Of a stretch of 64,000 nt of DNA, positions 18,159 through 27,002 are shown in pieces. The notes below the pieces were generated by a model. It was not told the origin of the DNA and made no database searches. It saw nothing but the letters and a program-made list of their open reading frames with translations. Both the position numbers and the translations under genes were made by a program. Numbering within the stretch: position 1 is the stretch's first letter; each line of letters opens with the position of its first letter. This DNA comes from Simiduia agarivorans SA1 = DSM 21679. Lineage in GTDB: Bacteria; Pseudomonadota; Gammaproteobacteria; Pseudomonadales; Cellvibrionaceae. The stretch spans positions 2,514,001 through 2,578,000 of the forward strand of contig NC_018868.3 in the NCBI RefSeq assembly GCF_000305785.2. The letters run 5' to 3'.

Positions 18159-20267
18159 CTACCGGCGCCAAGCGTGCAGACGTGCCACCCACGACAATAT
18201 TTTTTCCGGCGCATGCGCGCGCTTCCAAACGCCCGCGGCGTACTTGTTCGCCTCGCTCATGGTCGGATAAATGTGGATAGTACCCAGGATGCTGTTGAGG
18301 CCCCGTTTGTGCTTCATGGCGCTGACAAACTCGGTAATCAGATCACTCGCGTGCGCACCAACCACCGTTGCACCCAGAATACGATCCTTGCCTTTTTCGG
18401 TGATGACTTTGACAAAGCCCTCGGCGCTGCCATCGGCGAGCGCGCGGTCCAGATCATCGATACCGTAACGGGTCACCTCAAAGGCCAGTCCGGCATCGGC
18501 CGCACTGGCCTCGCTGTGCCCCACGCGCGCCACTTCGGGCGCGGTAAACGTCGCCCAGGGCACCACCGAATAATCCACCTTGAATTTTTTCAGCCAGCCA
18601 AACAGTGCATTCACACTCGCATACCAGGCCTGATGCGAGGCCATATGGGTGAACTGATACGGGCCCACCAAATCACCACAGGCCAGAATGTTGGGAAAAC
18701 GCGTGCGCAAAAACCCATCCACCGCCAACGCCCCGTCACGGCATTCCAGGCCGAGCAGGTCAGCACCCCAACCGTCCACGTTTGGCGTGCGCCCCACCGC
18801 CAGCAACAATTGGTCAAACGCCAATGTATGTTGTCCCTGATCATCAGACACATGGGCCACAAAACCGGTATCGGTACGCTCAAACCGGTGAACCTTGGCG
18901 CCCAGATGCAGGCGGATACCTTCCTGCCGGAATCGCTGCTCAATAAAATGCGACACCTCGGCGTCTTCACGCGGCATCAGATGCGGCGCCCGCCCCACCT
19001 GGGTAACGTTTGCGCCGAGGGCGGCAAAGGCCTGCGCCAATTCACAACCAATGGGACCGCCACCCAAGACCAACAGCCGACCGGGATTGTCGCGCAACTG
19101 CCAGAGATTGTCCGACGTCAGGTAGGGCACCTGATCCAGCCCCGGAATGTCGGGCACCGTCGGGCGGGCACCGGTGGCCACAATGATATGGCGCGCGCTC
19201 AGGGTGTTGCCGTTGACCTCCACCGTCCAGGGTGAGGTCAGCCTGGCTTCGCCGGTGACGCATTCCACCCCCAGCCCGGTATAGCGTTCAATCGAATCGT
19301 GCGGCTCCACGGCAGCAATCACCGATTGAATACGCTCCATGACCGCGGGCCAATTGGTTTCCGGCGCCGGGGCTTGCACGCCAAATTGTTCGGCCGCACG
19401 CACGGTGCGTGCCGTGGCGGCGGATTTAATCAACGCCTTGCTCGGGACACAGCCGGTGTTGAGGCAATCGCCGCCCATCTTGTGCTTTTCGATGAGAATG
19501 ACTTTGGCTTTTACCGCGGCGGCAATGTAGGCAGAAACCAGACCGGCGCTGCCGGCACCGATGACAATCAGGTTGGCGTCGAAGCGGGACGGTTTTTGCC
19601 AATCCCGGTAGACCCGCGCAGACTGAATGCGGGCCATCAGTGCACGCGCCAACCAGGGAAACAGACCCAGCAGCACAAACGCGCCCAACAGTCCCGGCGT
19701 CATGATGCCCGACAGGGACAATTCATCCAGCGCACCCAATTGCACACCGGCATTCACATACACGGCAGTGCCCGCCAGCATGCCCACCTGACTGACCCAG
19801 TAAAACGTCCACAAGCGGACGCGCGTCAGACCGAATACCAGGTTGATGACAAAAAAAGGCACCAGCGGGATCAGCCGCAAGCTGAAAAGGTAGAAAGCAC
19901 CGTCTTTTTCCACGCCGGCGTTAATAGTTTTCAATTGCGCGCTGAAACGCGCCTGAACCCAGTCACGCAACAAGGTGCGCGACACGGCGCACGCCAGAGT
20001 CGCACCCAGGCTGCTGGCGAAAGATACAATCAGCAAGCCCCATCCCAATCCGAACAGCGCACCGGCCACCAACGTCAGAATCGCGGCACCAGGCAACGAC
20101 AATGCGGTCACCAGCACATACACGGCACCAAAAACCAGCGCCGTTGCCACTGGCTGGTCTGCCTGCCACTGGCGGTACAAGGTGGGATCCAGCAGCTGTT
20201 CGCCGCCCAGTAAATAAAACGCTGCAGCGGCCAATACCAGTATCAGCAGCAGTCCGATTTTTTTCAT
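18159..20267 (-). CDS. TVP38/TMEM64 membrane domain fused to FAD disulfide oxidoreductase
   Basis: 702 aa fusion. Residues 1-220 form a TVP38/TMEM64 (SNARE-associated, DedA-like) membrane domain with about five helices, including RLIPLVPFFVINLVFGLTRV. Residues 230-700 are a class I pyridine-nucleotide disulfide oxidoreductase: FAD motif GAGSAG (237-242), redox pair Cys268/Cys273 (GGDCLNTGC), NAD(P) motif LGGGPIGCELAQ and the C-terminal HIYPTMSE dimer segment supplying the His-Glu dyad. It looks like MerA, but there is no heavy-metal N-domain and no C-terminal Cys pair, so mercury reduction is unlikely. The physiological disulfide or quinone substrate is unknown. Divergent from ppk1. Confidence 0.88.
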   Translation of the reverse strand: MKKIGLLLILVLAAAAFYLLGGEQLLDPTLYRQWQADQPVATALVFGAVYVLVTALSLPGAAILTLVAGALFGLGWGLLIVSFASSLGATLACAVSRTLLRDWVQARFSAQLKTINAGVEKDGAFYLFSLRLIPLVPFFVINLVFGLTRVRLWTFYWVSQVGMLAGTAVYVNAGVQLGALDELSLSGIMTPGLLGAFVLLGLFPWLARALMARIQSARVYRDWQKPSRFDANLIVIGAGSAGLVSAYIAAAVKAKVILIEKHKMGGDCLNTGCVPSKALIKSAATARTVRAAEQFGVQAPAPETNWPAVMERIQSVIAAVEPHDSIERYTGLGVECVTGEARLTSPWTVEVNGNTLSARHIIVATGARPTVPDIPGLDQVPYLTSDNLWQLRDNPGRLLVLGGGPIGCELAQAFAALGANVTQVGRAPHLMPREDAEVSHFIEQRFRQEGIRLHLGAKVHRFERTDTGFVAHVSDDQGQHTLAFDQLLLAVGRTPNVDGWGADLLGLECRDGALAVDGFLRTRFPNILACGDLVGPYQFTHMASHQAWYASVNALFGWLKKFKVDYSVVPWATFTAPEVARVGHSEASAADAGLAFEVTRYGIDDLDRALADGSAEGFVKVITEKGKDRILGATVVGAHASDLITEFVSAMKHKRGLNSILGTIHIYPTMSEANKYAAGVWKRAHAPEKILSWVARLHAWRR

Positions 20268-20397
20268 AGTGTCACACGTGAGTCATTGTTTGGGTGTAGG
20301 ATACCGGACTTCCTGCTAACCGATGCCGGTGATTGGGACTATCGTTTTCTATACTTGTTACATCTGCATGTTGGATGAATCATAGGTTAATGTACCG

Positions 20398-22458
20398 ATG
20401 AATGACCTGGCCAGCGACCACCTCGCCAATCCCGCGTTTTATCTGAATCGCGAACTCAGCCACCTGCAGTTTAACCGGCGGGTGCTGGAACAGGCACTGG
20501 ACGAATCGCACCCGCTGCTGGAACGATTGAAATTCCTGCTGATCTGCTCCTCCAATCTGGACGAATTTTTCGAGATCCGGGTGGCTGGCCTGCGTCAGCG
20601 CATCGCCATGGAGCGGGAAGTAGCAGAGCTGGATGGTTCCACCCCGCAGGAAGTGCTCGCGGCCATCTCCCGCGCCGCGCACGAACTGGTGGCCGAACAA
20701 TACCGGATATTGAACGAAGTGATGCTGCCCGCGCTGGCAGATGAAGCCATTCATTTCGTGCCCAGAGGCCTGTGGACCCCCGAACAGGTCGCCTGGGCCA
20801 ATGCGTTTTTTGAATCCGATGTATTGCCCATCATCAGCCCTATCGGACTGGACCCGGCCCACCCCTTTCCCCGCCTGGTGAACAAGAGCCTGAACTTTAT
20901 CGTGTCACTGGAGGGCCAGGATGCCTTTGGCCGGGAAACCGGACTGGCGGTGGTGCCCGCGCCCCGTTCCTTGCCGCGCATCCTGAAGATTCCCGACGAA
21001 CTCAGTGACGTGGGTGATCATTTTGTATTCTTGTCCTCCATTATTCACGCCAATGCCGACAAGCTGTTTCCCGGCATGGAAATCAAAGGCTGCTACCAGT
21101 TCCGCATCACCCGCAATGCCGACCTCGACTTCGACACCGAAGGCGTGGCCGACCTGGCGCGCGCACTCAAAGGCGAACTGCATTCGCGCCGGTTCGGCAA
21201 TGCGGTGCGACTGGAGGTGGTGGACGACTGCCCAGAACCGCTGGTGAATTTCCTGTTGCGCGAAACCGGGCTCTCGCAAGCCGAGCTCTACATGGTCAAT
21301 GGCCCGGTGAATTTCAAGCGCCTGATGGATGCCGAAAAACAGATCGACCGGCCCGACCTGCAATACGCCAGCTTCGTCCAGACCATTCCCAAGGGCCTGA
21401 CCCGCAAAGACAATATTTTTCAGGCCATCGCCCACCGCGACCAGCTGCTGCACCATCCGTTTGAGTCCTTTACTCCGGTGGTGGAACTGCTCAGTCAGGC
21501 CGCTAAGGACCCGGATGTGCTGGCCATCAAACAAACCCTGTACCGCACCGGCTCCAGTTCACCCATCGTGGATGCGCTATTGGAAGCGGCCCGCAACGGT
21601 AAGGAAGTAACCGCCGTGGTGGAGCTGCGCGCGCGCTTTGACGAAGAGGAAAACCTGGAGCTGGCGAGCCGACTGCAGGAAGCCGGCGCCGTGGTGGTGT
21701 ATGGCGTGGTGGGTTACAAAACCCACGCCAAGATGATCCTGATTGTCCGGCGCGAGGCCGGCAAACTGCGCCGCTACGTGCACTTGGGTACCGGCAACTA
21801 CCACAGCGGCAATGCGCGCCTGTACACCGACTACTCCCTGTTCTCGGCCGATCAGGTGCTCGGTGCGGACGTGCACATTATTTTCCAGCAGCTCACCGGC
21901 ATGGGCAAAACCGAGCGACCCCAGAAGCTTCTGAACGCACCCTTTACCCTCAAGCGGCAGTTGATCCGCATGATTGATGCCGAGATCAAGGCCGTGGATG
22001 AGGGTGGCAGTGGCCGCATTATCATCAAGTGCAACGGCCTGACCGAACCTAAAATCATTCAGGCGCTGTACCGGGCATCCCAGGCCGGCGTGGCCATCGA
22101 CCTGATTATCCGCGGCATGTGCTGCCTGAAACCCGGCGTGGAAGGCATTTCCGACAATATCCGGGTCACCTCGGTGGTGGGCCGGTTTCTGGAACACAGC
22201 CGGGTGTTTTACTTTGCCAACAGCCAGCCCGGGCTCTATTGCGGCAGCGCCGACCTGATGGAGCGCAACCTCAACCGGCGGGTCGAAGTGGTGTTTCCCG
22301 TTGAGGAACCCGCCCTCGCCCGCCGCCTGCTGGCCGATCTCGACACCTATCTGTCCGACACCCGCCAGGGCTGGGAATTGTCACCCACCGGCGATTACGA
22401 GCGCACGGGTAATTCCGGTCAGGCGTCTCAATCGCAACTGCTGGGCGAACTGACCTGA
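20398..22458 (+). CDS. ppk1: Polyphosphate kinase 1
   Basis: 686 aa, full length. Makes polyphosphate from the gamma phosphate of ATP and runs in reverse. YLNRELSHLQFNRRVLEQA begins the N domain, the head domain follows, and the catalytic C domains carry the phosphorylated His443 (YKTHAKMILIVRR) and the second His600 (LEHSRVFYF). HLGTGNYHSGNARLYTDYS is also diagnostic. No ppx neighbour is present, although trxA-rho follow as in Pseudomonas. ATG 20398 starts soon after a weak ribosome site (AGGTTAATGTACCG). Confidence 0.96.
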   Translation: MNDLASDHLANPAFYLNRELSHLQFNRRVLEQALDESHPLLERLKFLLICSSNLDEFFEIRVAGLRQRIAMEREVAELDGSTPQEVLAAISRAAHELVAEQYRILNEVMLPALADEAIHFVPRGLWTPEQVAWANAFFESDVLPIISPIGLDPAHPFPRLVNKSLNFIVSLEGQDAFGRETGLAVVPAPRSLPRILKIPDELSDVGDHFVFLSSIIHANADKLFPGMEIKGCYQFRITRNADLDFDTEGVADLARALKGELHSRRFGNAVRLEVVDDCPEPLVNFLLRETGLSQAELYMVNGPVNFKRLMDAEKQIDRPDLQYASFVQTIPKGLTRKDNIFQAIAHRDQLLHHPFESFTPVVELLSQAAKDPDVLAIKQTLYRTGSSSPIVDALLEAARNGKEVTAVVELRARFDEEENLELASRLQEAGAVVVYGVVGYKTHAKMILIVRREAGKLRRYVHLGTGNYHSGNARLYTDYSLFSADQVLGADVHIIFQQLTGMGKTERPQKLLNAPFTLKRQLIRMIDAEIKAVDEGGSGRIIIKCNGLTEPKIIQALYRASQAGVAIDLIIRGMCCLKPGVEGISDNIRVTSVVGRFLEHSRVFYFANSQPGLYCGSADLMERNLNRRVEVVFPVEEPALARRLLADLDTYLSDTRQGWELSPTGDYERTGNSGQASQSQLLGELT

Positions 22459-22475
22459 CGCAAATTTGTGCCAAA

Positions 22476-22502
22476 GGGGTTTAAAAGCGCCGGACAAACC
22501 CC
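22476..22502 (+). terminator. Possible ppk1 hairpin (weak)
   Basis: GGGGTTT and AAACCCC form a 7-bp inverted repeat with a 13-nt loop shortly after the ppk1 stop. There is no T-run, so it may simply be mRNA structure. Confidence 0.25.
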
Positions 22503-22609
22503 ACTATTGCTACACCACAAGTACAGCAGCGCCTTGTACCTGCTATGCTCAATCATTATCATGCAGCCCCTGAGCCCTGCTGATTTTCCTTACTGATGGA
22601 GAACCCCCA

Positions 22610-22936
22610 ATGAGTGACGCTATCGTTCACGTATCCGACGCCAGCTTTGAGAACGACGTACTCAAGGCCGAAGGCCCCGTTCTGGTCGATTTCTGGGCAG
22701 CCTGGTGTGGCCCCTGCAAGATGATCGCCCCGGTACTGGACGAACTGGCCGGCGAGCTGGCCGGCAAGATCACCATTGCCAAGATGGACGTTGATGCCAA
22801 CAAAGAAACCCCGGCCAAGTTCAACATCCGCGGCATTCCGACCCTGATGATCTTCAAGGGCGGCCAGATGGAGTCCATGAAAGTGGGCGCGCTGTCCAAA
22901 TCCCAGCTGGTCGAGTTCATCAACTCCGCCATCTGA
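22610..22936 (+). CDS. trxA: Thioredoxin 1
   Basis: 108 aa, single thioredoxin domain. The redox motif is WCGPCK with Cys33 and Cys36; [31 protein letters not shown] strand and the cis-Pro (GIPT) are all present. Cytoplasmic disulfide reductant for ribonucleotide reductase and other proteins. ATG 22610 follows a GATGGAGAA ribosome site. It ends in a strong intrinsic terminator and is separately transcribed from rho. Confidence 0.97.
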   Translation: MSDAIVHVSDASFENDVLKAEGPVLVDFWAAWCGPCKMIAPVLDELAGELAGKITIAKMDVDANKETPAKFNIRGIPTLMIFKGGQMESMKVGALSKSQLVEFINSAI

Positions 22937-22946
22937 CCGGATGCCA

Positions 22947-22978
22947 CTGAACGTCGCTTATGCGGCGTTCAGTTTTTG
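22947..22978 (+). terminator. Rho-independent terminator of trxA
   Basis: An 11-bp stem (CTGAACGTCGC with GCGGCGTTCAG, one G-U pair) with loop TTAT is followed directly by five T. A clear intrinsic terminator 10 bases after the stop. Confidence 0.9.
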
Positions 22979-23004
22979 CACTATCCAGAATTAGTGTTTA
23001 TACT
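22976..23004 (+). promoter_or_regulatory. Candidate rho promoter
   Basis: TTGCAC at 22976-22981 and TATACT at 22999-23004 (5 of 6) are exactly 17 bases apart. The -35 element overlaps the T-run of the trxA terminator. It predicts transcription start near 23011 and a leader of about 270 nt. Confidence 0.45.
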
Positions 23005-23283
23005 CAGGCCATCTTGCATTAGCATTTGTTTTACCCCGTCTGACCTTTCCCCCAAGCCACATTGAATAAAGGCCCCAGAACCGGCCGCAACCGCTTGGAA
23101 TACCCCGGGAATGTTCAGACACAGGCAATGCGCCCGCCGCCGACGCGCAAGCCCAAAACGCTTACATTGCCCCCAGGACAACACAACCTGTTGAATACAG
23201 ACATTCGTTAACCCTTTTGCACCACCGGACCTTCCCGGGCCCAGGTGGATAGCGCAAACCTTTTCCATACAGCACACGCGTTT

Positions 23284-24543
23284 ATGAACCTGACCGATCT
23301 GAAAACCAAACCCATTGAAGAACTGCTTGATATCGCCAAAGAGATGGGGCTTGAAAACCTCGCCCGCTCGCGCAAGCAGGACATTATCTTTAACATCCTC
23401 AAGCGCCACGCCAAAAGCGGCGAAGACATTTACGGCGACGGGGTTCTTGAGATTCTCCAGGACGGGTTTGGTTTCCTGCGCTCTGCCGATGGCTCTTTCC
23501 TGGCCGGCCCCGACGACATCTACGTGTCGCCGAGCCAGATCCGCCGGTTCAACCTGCGCACGGGTGACTCCATTTCGGGCAAGATCCGGCCACCCAAAGA
23601 AGGTGAACGCTATTTCGCGCTGCTGAAAGTTAACGACATTAACTTCGACAAACCGGAAAACTCCCGCAACAAGATCCTGTTCGAGAACCTCACGCCCCTG
23701 TTCCCGAACCAGCGCCTGGTACTGGAAGCCGGTAACGGCTCCACCGAAGACCTCACCGGCCGCATCATCGACCTGATTGCGCCCATCGGCAAAGGCCAGC
23801 GCGGCCTGATTGTGGCCCCGCCCAAAGCCGGTAAAACCATCATGATGCAGAACATCGCTCAGGCCATTACCCGCAACAACCCGGAATGCCACCTGATCGT
23901 TCTGCTGATCGATGAGCGCCCCGAAGAAGTAACAGAAATGCAACGCTCGGTGCGCGGCGAAGTGGTCGCCTCCACCTTCGACGAGCCACCTGCCCGCCAC
24001 GTACAAGTGGCCGAGATGGTGATCGAAAAGGCCAAGCGCCTGGTTGAACACAAGAAAGACGTGGTGATCCTGCTGGACTCCATTACCCGTCTGGCACGCG
24101 CCTACAACACCGTGATTCCGTCCTCCGGTAAGGTGCTGACCGGCGGTGTGGATGCACATGCGCTGGAAAAACCCAAGCGCTTCTTTGGTGCCGCGCGGAA
24201 CATCGAAGAAGGCGGCAGCCTGACCATCGTAGCCACCGCACTGGTAGACACCGGTTCCAAAATGGACGAAGTGATTTACGAAGAATTCAAAGGCACCGGC
24301 AACCAGGAATTGCATCTGGATCGCAAGATTGCAGAAAAACGCGTTTACCCCGCCATCAACATCCGTCGTTCCGGCACCCGCCGTGAAGACCTGCTGATGA
24401 AAGAAGATGAAATGCAGCGCGTGTGGATTCTGCGCAAATTGCTGCACGATATGGAAGATCTGGGTGCGACCGAATTCCTGACCGACAAGCTCAAGGACTT
24501 CAAGACCAACGATGAATTCTTCCTCTCGATGAAGCGCAAATAA
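23284..24543 (+). CDS. rho: Transcription termination factor Rho
   Basis: 419 aa, canonical length. N-terminal helical and cold-shock-like RNA-binding domain ([15 protein letters not shown]), then a RecA-type ATPase with Walker A APPKAGKT (Lys184), [13 protein letters not shown] (Walker B region), and secondary RNA-site loops. Hexameric helicase that ends untranslated or Rho-dependent transcripts. ATG 23284 ([15 protein letters not shown]) is the conserved start; the frame is open 13 codons upstream. No insertion in the N-domain. Confidence 0.98.
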   Translation: MNLTDLKTKPIEELLDIAKEMGLENLARSRKQDIIFNILKRHAKSGEDIYGDGVLEILQDGFGFLRSADGSFLAGPDDIYVSPSQIRRFNLRTGDSISGKIRPPKEGERYFALLKVNDINFDKPENSRNKILFENLTPLFPNQRLVLEAGNGSTEDLTGRIIDLIAPIGKGQRGLIVAPPKAGKTIMMQNIAQAITRNNPECHLIVLLIDERPEEVTEMQRSVRGEVVASTFDEPPARHVQVAEMVIEKAKRLVEHKKDVVILLDSITRLARAYNTVIPSSGKVLTGGVDAHALEKPKRFFGAARNIEEGGSLTIVATALVDTGSKMDEVIYEEFKGTGNQELHLDRKIAEKRVYPAINIRRSGTRREDLLMKEDEMQRVWILRKLLHDMEDLGATEFLTDKLKDFKTNDEFFLSMKRK

Positions 24544-24552
24544 TTGCTCTAC

Positions 24553-24577
24553 ACAAGGCCCGCTCAGCGGGCCTTGT
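24553..24577 (+). terminator. Rho-independent terminator of rho
   Basis: A perfect 11-bp stem (ACAAGGCCCGC / GCGGGCCTTGT) with loop TCA, followed by TTCGTTCT. The T-tract is imperfect but the hairpin is strong and only ten bases after the stop. Confidence 0.75.
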
Positions 24578-24619
24578 TCGTTCTACACCACTCATACTTT
24601 CGTTTGCAAGGAGTTAACA

Positions 24620-25447
24620 ATGGAATTCGACAGCAAGTGGATTGATCACATCAACGAACTGGCCATGACCCACGGACCCAAAATTCTGATGGCACTGATT
24701 GTGCTCTGGATTGGCTGGAAGCTGATCGGGGTAGTCACCAAAGTACTGGACAAGGGCCTGGAAAAAAGCGGGACAGAACTGACCTTACGCAAGTTCCTTG
24801 GCAGCCTGATCGGCTCCATTCTGAAAGTCATGCTGGTAATTTCGGTCGCCTCCATGATCGGCATCCAAACCACCTCCTTTATCGCGGTATTGGGCGCGGC
24901 CGGTCTGGCTGTCGGTCTGGCACTGCAGGGGAGCCTGTCCAACTTCGCCGGTGGCGTACTGATTTTATTGTTCAAGCCGTTCAAATCGGGCGACTTTATT
25001 GAAGCGCAAGGCATTGCCGGTAAAGTGGCCGACATCCAGATTTTTGTGACCCGGATTATCACCGGCGACAACAAAATGATTTTTGTCCCCAATGGCCCTC
25101 TCGCCAACGGCAACATCATCAACTACTCGGCACAAACCCATCGCCGCGTGGATTTCGTGTTTGGTATTGGCTATGGCGATTCTATCGACAAGGCGCGCGA
25201 TTCCATCAACAAAGTCATTGCCGCCGATGAGCGCATAATCCGCGATGAGGAAGGCCGTGAACCGCTGGTGGTCATCTCCGCACTGGCCGACAGTTCGGTA
25301 AACTTCACCGTGCGGGTCTGGACCAAAACCGAAGACTACTGGGGCGTGTATTTCGCTATGCAGGAAAACGTGAAAAAGACGTTCGACGCCGATGGCGTTT
25401 CCATCCCCTTCCCACAGCGGGACGTCCATATCCATCAGGCCAGTTAA
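24620..25447 (+). CDS. mscS: Small-conductance mechanosensitive channel, MscS family
   Basis: 275 aa, the minimal MscS size: three membrane helices, then a cytoplasmic beta/alpha-beta vestibule. The pore helix region (VLGAAGLAVGLALQGSLSNFAGGVLIL) is the most conserved part. Opens under membrane tension to release solutes on osmotic downshock. A GGAG ribosome site precedes ATG 24620. It sits between rho and ubiD. Confidence 0.93.
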   Translation: MEFDSKWIDHINELAMTHGPKILMALIVLWIGWKLIGVVTKVLDKGLEKSGTELTLRKFLGSLIGSILKVMLVISVASMIGIQTTSFIAVLGAAGLAVGLALQGSLSNFAGGVLILLFKPFKSGDFIEAQGIAGKVADIQIFVTRIITGDNKMIFVPNGPLANGNIINYSAQTHRRVDFVFGIGYGDSIDKARDSINKVIAADERIIRDEEGREPLVVISALADSSVNFTVRVWTKTEDYWGVYFAMQENVKKTFDADGVSIPFPQRDVHIHQAS

Positions 25448-25523
25448 GGTCTGATATCCATGCCGGGGAAGGACGCCCTTTCCCGGCTATGGTAAGGTAG
25501 CGCCCAGCAACAGGTGACTACCC

Positions 25524-27002
25524 ATGAAATATTCCGACCTCAGAGACTTCATCGCGCAACTGGAAAAACAAGGCCAGCTGCAACGCATTTCCCATCCGGT
25601 CGACCCCAATCTGGAAATGACCGAAATCTGCGACCGGACACTGCGCGCTGGCGGTCCCGCACTGCTGTTTGAGAATCCCGTGGGCTTTGATATGCCCGTG
25701 CTGGCCAACCTGTTTGGCACGCCCGATCGCGTCGCCATGGGCATGGGACAGTCCGATGTCAGCGCCCTGCGGGACGTTGGAAAAATGCTCGCATTCCTGA
25801 AAGAACCCGAGCCACCACAGGGCTTTAAAGACGCCTGGGAAAAACTGCCGGTGTTCAAACAGGTTTTAAATATGCAGCCCAAGGAAGTCAGTCGGGCGGC
25901 CTGGCAGCAGCAGGTTGACACGGGCGATCAGGTCGACCTGTACCGATTGCCGATCCAGACCTGTTGGCCCGGGGACGCAGCGCCGCTGATAACCTGGCCT
26001 CTGGTAATCACCCGGGGACCGCACAAGCCGAGGCAAAACCTCGGCATCTACCGGATGCAATTGATCGGCAAAAATAAATTGATCATGCGTTGGTTGTCTC
26101 ATCGCGGCGGCGCCTTGGATTTCCGCGAGTGGTGCCAACAGAACCCGGGACAGCGCTTCCCGGTGGCGGTCGCGCTTGGCGCCGACCCGGCTACCATTCT
26201 CGGTGCAGTCACGCCCGTACCCGACACCTTATCGGAATACGGGTTTGCTGGACTCTTGCGCGGAGAAAAAACCCAGGTAGTCAAAGCCCAGGATTCCGAC
26301 CTGCAGATTCCCGCCAGCGCGGAAATCGTTTTAGAGGGCTATATCGAACCGGGCGAAATGGCCGACGAAGGACCCTACGGCGATCACACCGGCTACTACA
26401 ATGAAGTAGACCGGTTTCCCGTGTTCACCGTCACCCGTTTGTGCCGCCGCTTCGACGCCATTTACCACTCCACCTATACCGGCAGACCACCGGATGAGCC
26501 GGCCGTGTTAGGTGAAGCGCTGAACGAAGTGTTCGTGCCCATTCTGCAAAAACAGTTTCCCGAAATTGTCGATTTCTATTTGCCACCGGAGGGTTGTTCT
26601 TACCGGCTGGCGGTGGTGACTATCAAGAAACAATACCCGGGGCATGCCAAGCGGGTGATGATGGCGGTCTGGTCTTTCCTGCGTCAGTTCATGTACACCA
26701 AGTTTGTGATTGTCACCGATGACGATGTCAATGCACGCGATTGGCACGATGTGATCTGGGCCATCACCACACGCATGGACCCGGCGCGGGACACGGTGCT
26801 GGTGGAAAATACACCCATCGATTATCTGGATTTTGCATCACCTGTGTCGGGACTCGGCTCAAAAATGGGCCTGGACGCCACCAATAAATGGCCGGGCGAA
26901 ACCGACCGGGAATGGGGCCAACCCATCGAAAAAGACCCGGCAGTGGTCGCCCGCGTGGATGCAATGTGGGAACAACTCGGAATAACACTGAAGTCGAAAT
27001 GA
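25524..27002 (+). CDS. ubiD: 4-hydroxy-3-polyprenylbenzoate decarboxylase UbiD
   Basis: 492 aa, full length. Decarboxylates the polyprenyl-hydroxybenzoate intermediate of ubiquinone synthesis using prenylated FMN supplied by Ubi[20 protein letters not shown] at the start, [27 protein letters not shown] cofactor region, [23 protein letters not shown] (catalytic Glu segment) and [16 protein letters not shown] are signatures. The stop overlaps the start of the patatin gene (ATGA). Confidence 0.96.
   Translation: MKYSDLRDFIAQLEKQGQLQRISHPVDPNLEMTEICDRTLRAGGPALLFENPVGFDMPVLANLFGTPDRVAMGMGQSDVSALRDVGKMLAFLKEPEPPQGFKDAWEKLPVFKQVLNMQPKEVSRAAWQQQVDTGDQVDLYRLPIQTCWPGDAAPLITWPLVITRGPHKPRQNLGIYRMQLIGKNKLIMRWLSHRGGALDFREWCQQNPGQRFPVAVALGADPATILGAVTPVPDTLSEYGFAGLLRGEKTQVVKAQDSDLQIPASAEIVLEGYIEPGEMADEGPYGDHTGYYNEVDRFPVFTVTRLCRRFDAIYHSTYTGRPPDEPAVLGEALNEVFVPILQKQFPEIVDFYLPPEGCSYRLAVVTIKKQYPGHAKRVMMAVWSFLRQFMYTKFVIVTDDDVNARDWHDVIWAITTRMDPARDTVLVENTPIDYLDFASPVSGLGSKMGLDATNKWPGETDREWGQPIEKDPAVVARVDAMWEQLGITLKSK

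Larger units (their letters stand above)
22937..23283 (+). other. trxA-rho intergenic region and rho leader
   Basis: About 350 bases with no gene. It begins with the trxA terminator, whose T-run merges with a promoter (22976-23004). After that comes a leader of about 270 nt with C-rich stretches (23060-23110 and 23150-23250) and no strong hairpin. Long C-rich leaders ahead of rho are where Rho is known to terminate its own transcription in E. coli, so autoregulation is likely here. Confidence 0.6.

Noticed and set aside
18159..20267. Mercuric reductase (merA)
   Set aside because: The redox Cys pair is shared by the whole disulfide-reductase family. The N-terminal heavy-metal domain and C-terminal Cys pair needed for mercury are missing.
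22981..24447. 488-codon minus-strand frame opposite rho
   Set aside because: Shadow of the rho coding sequence with Phe/His/Gly-rich residues and no domain.
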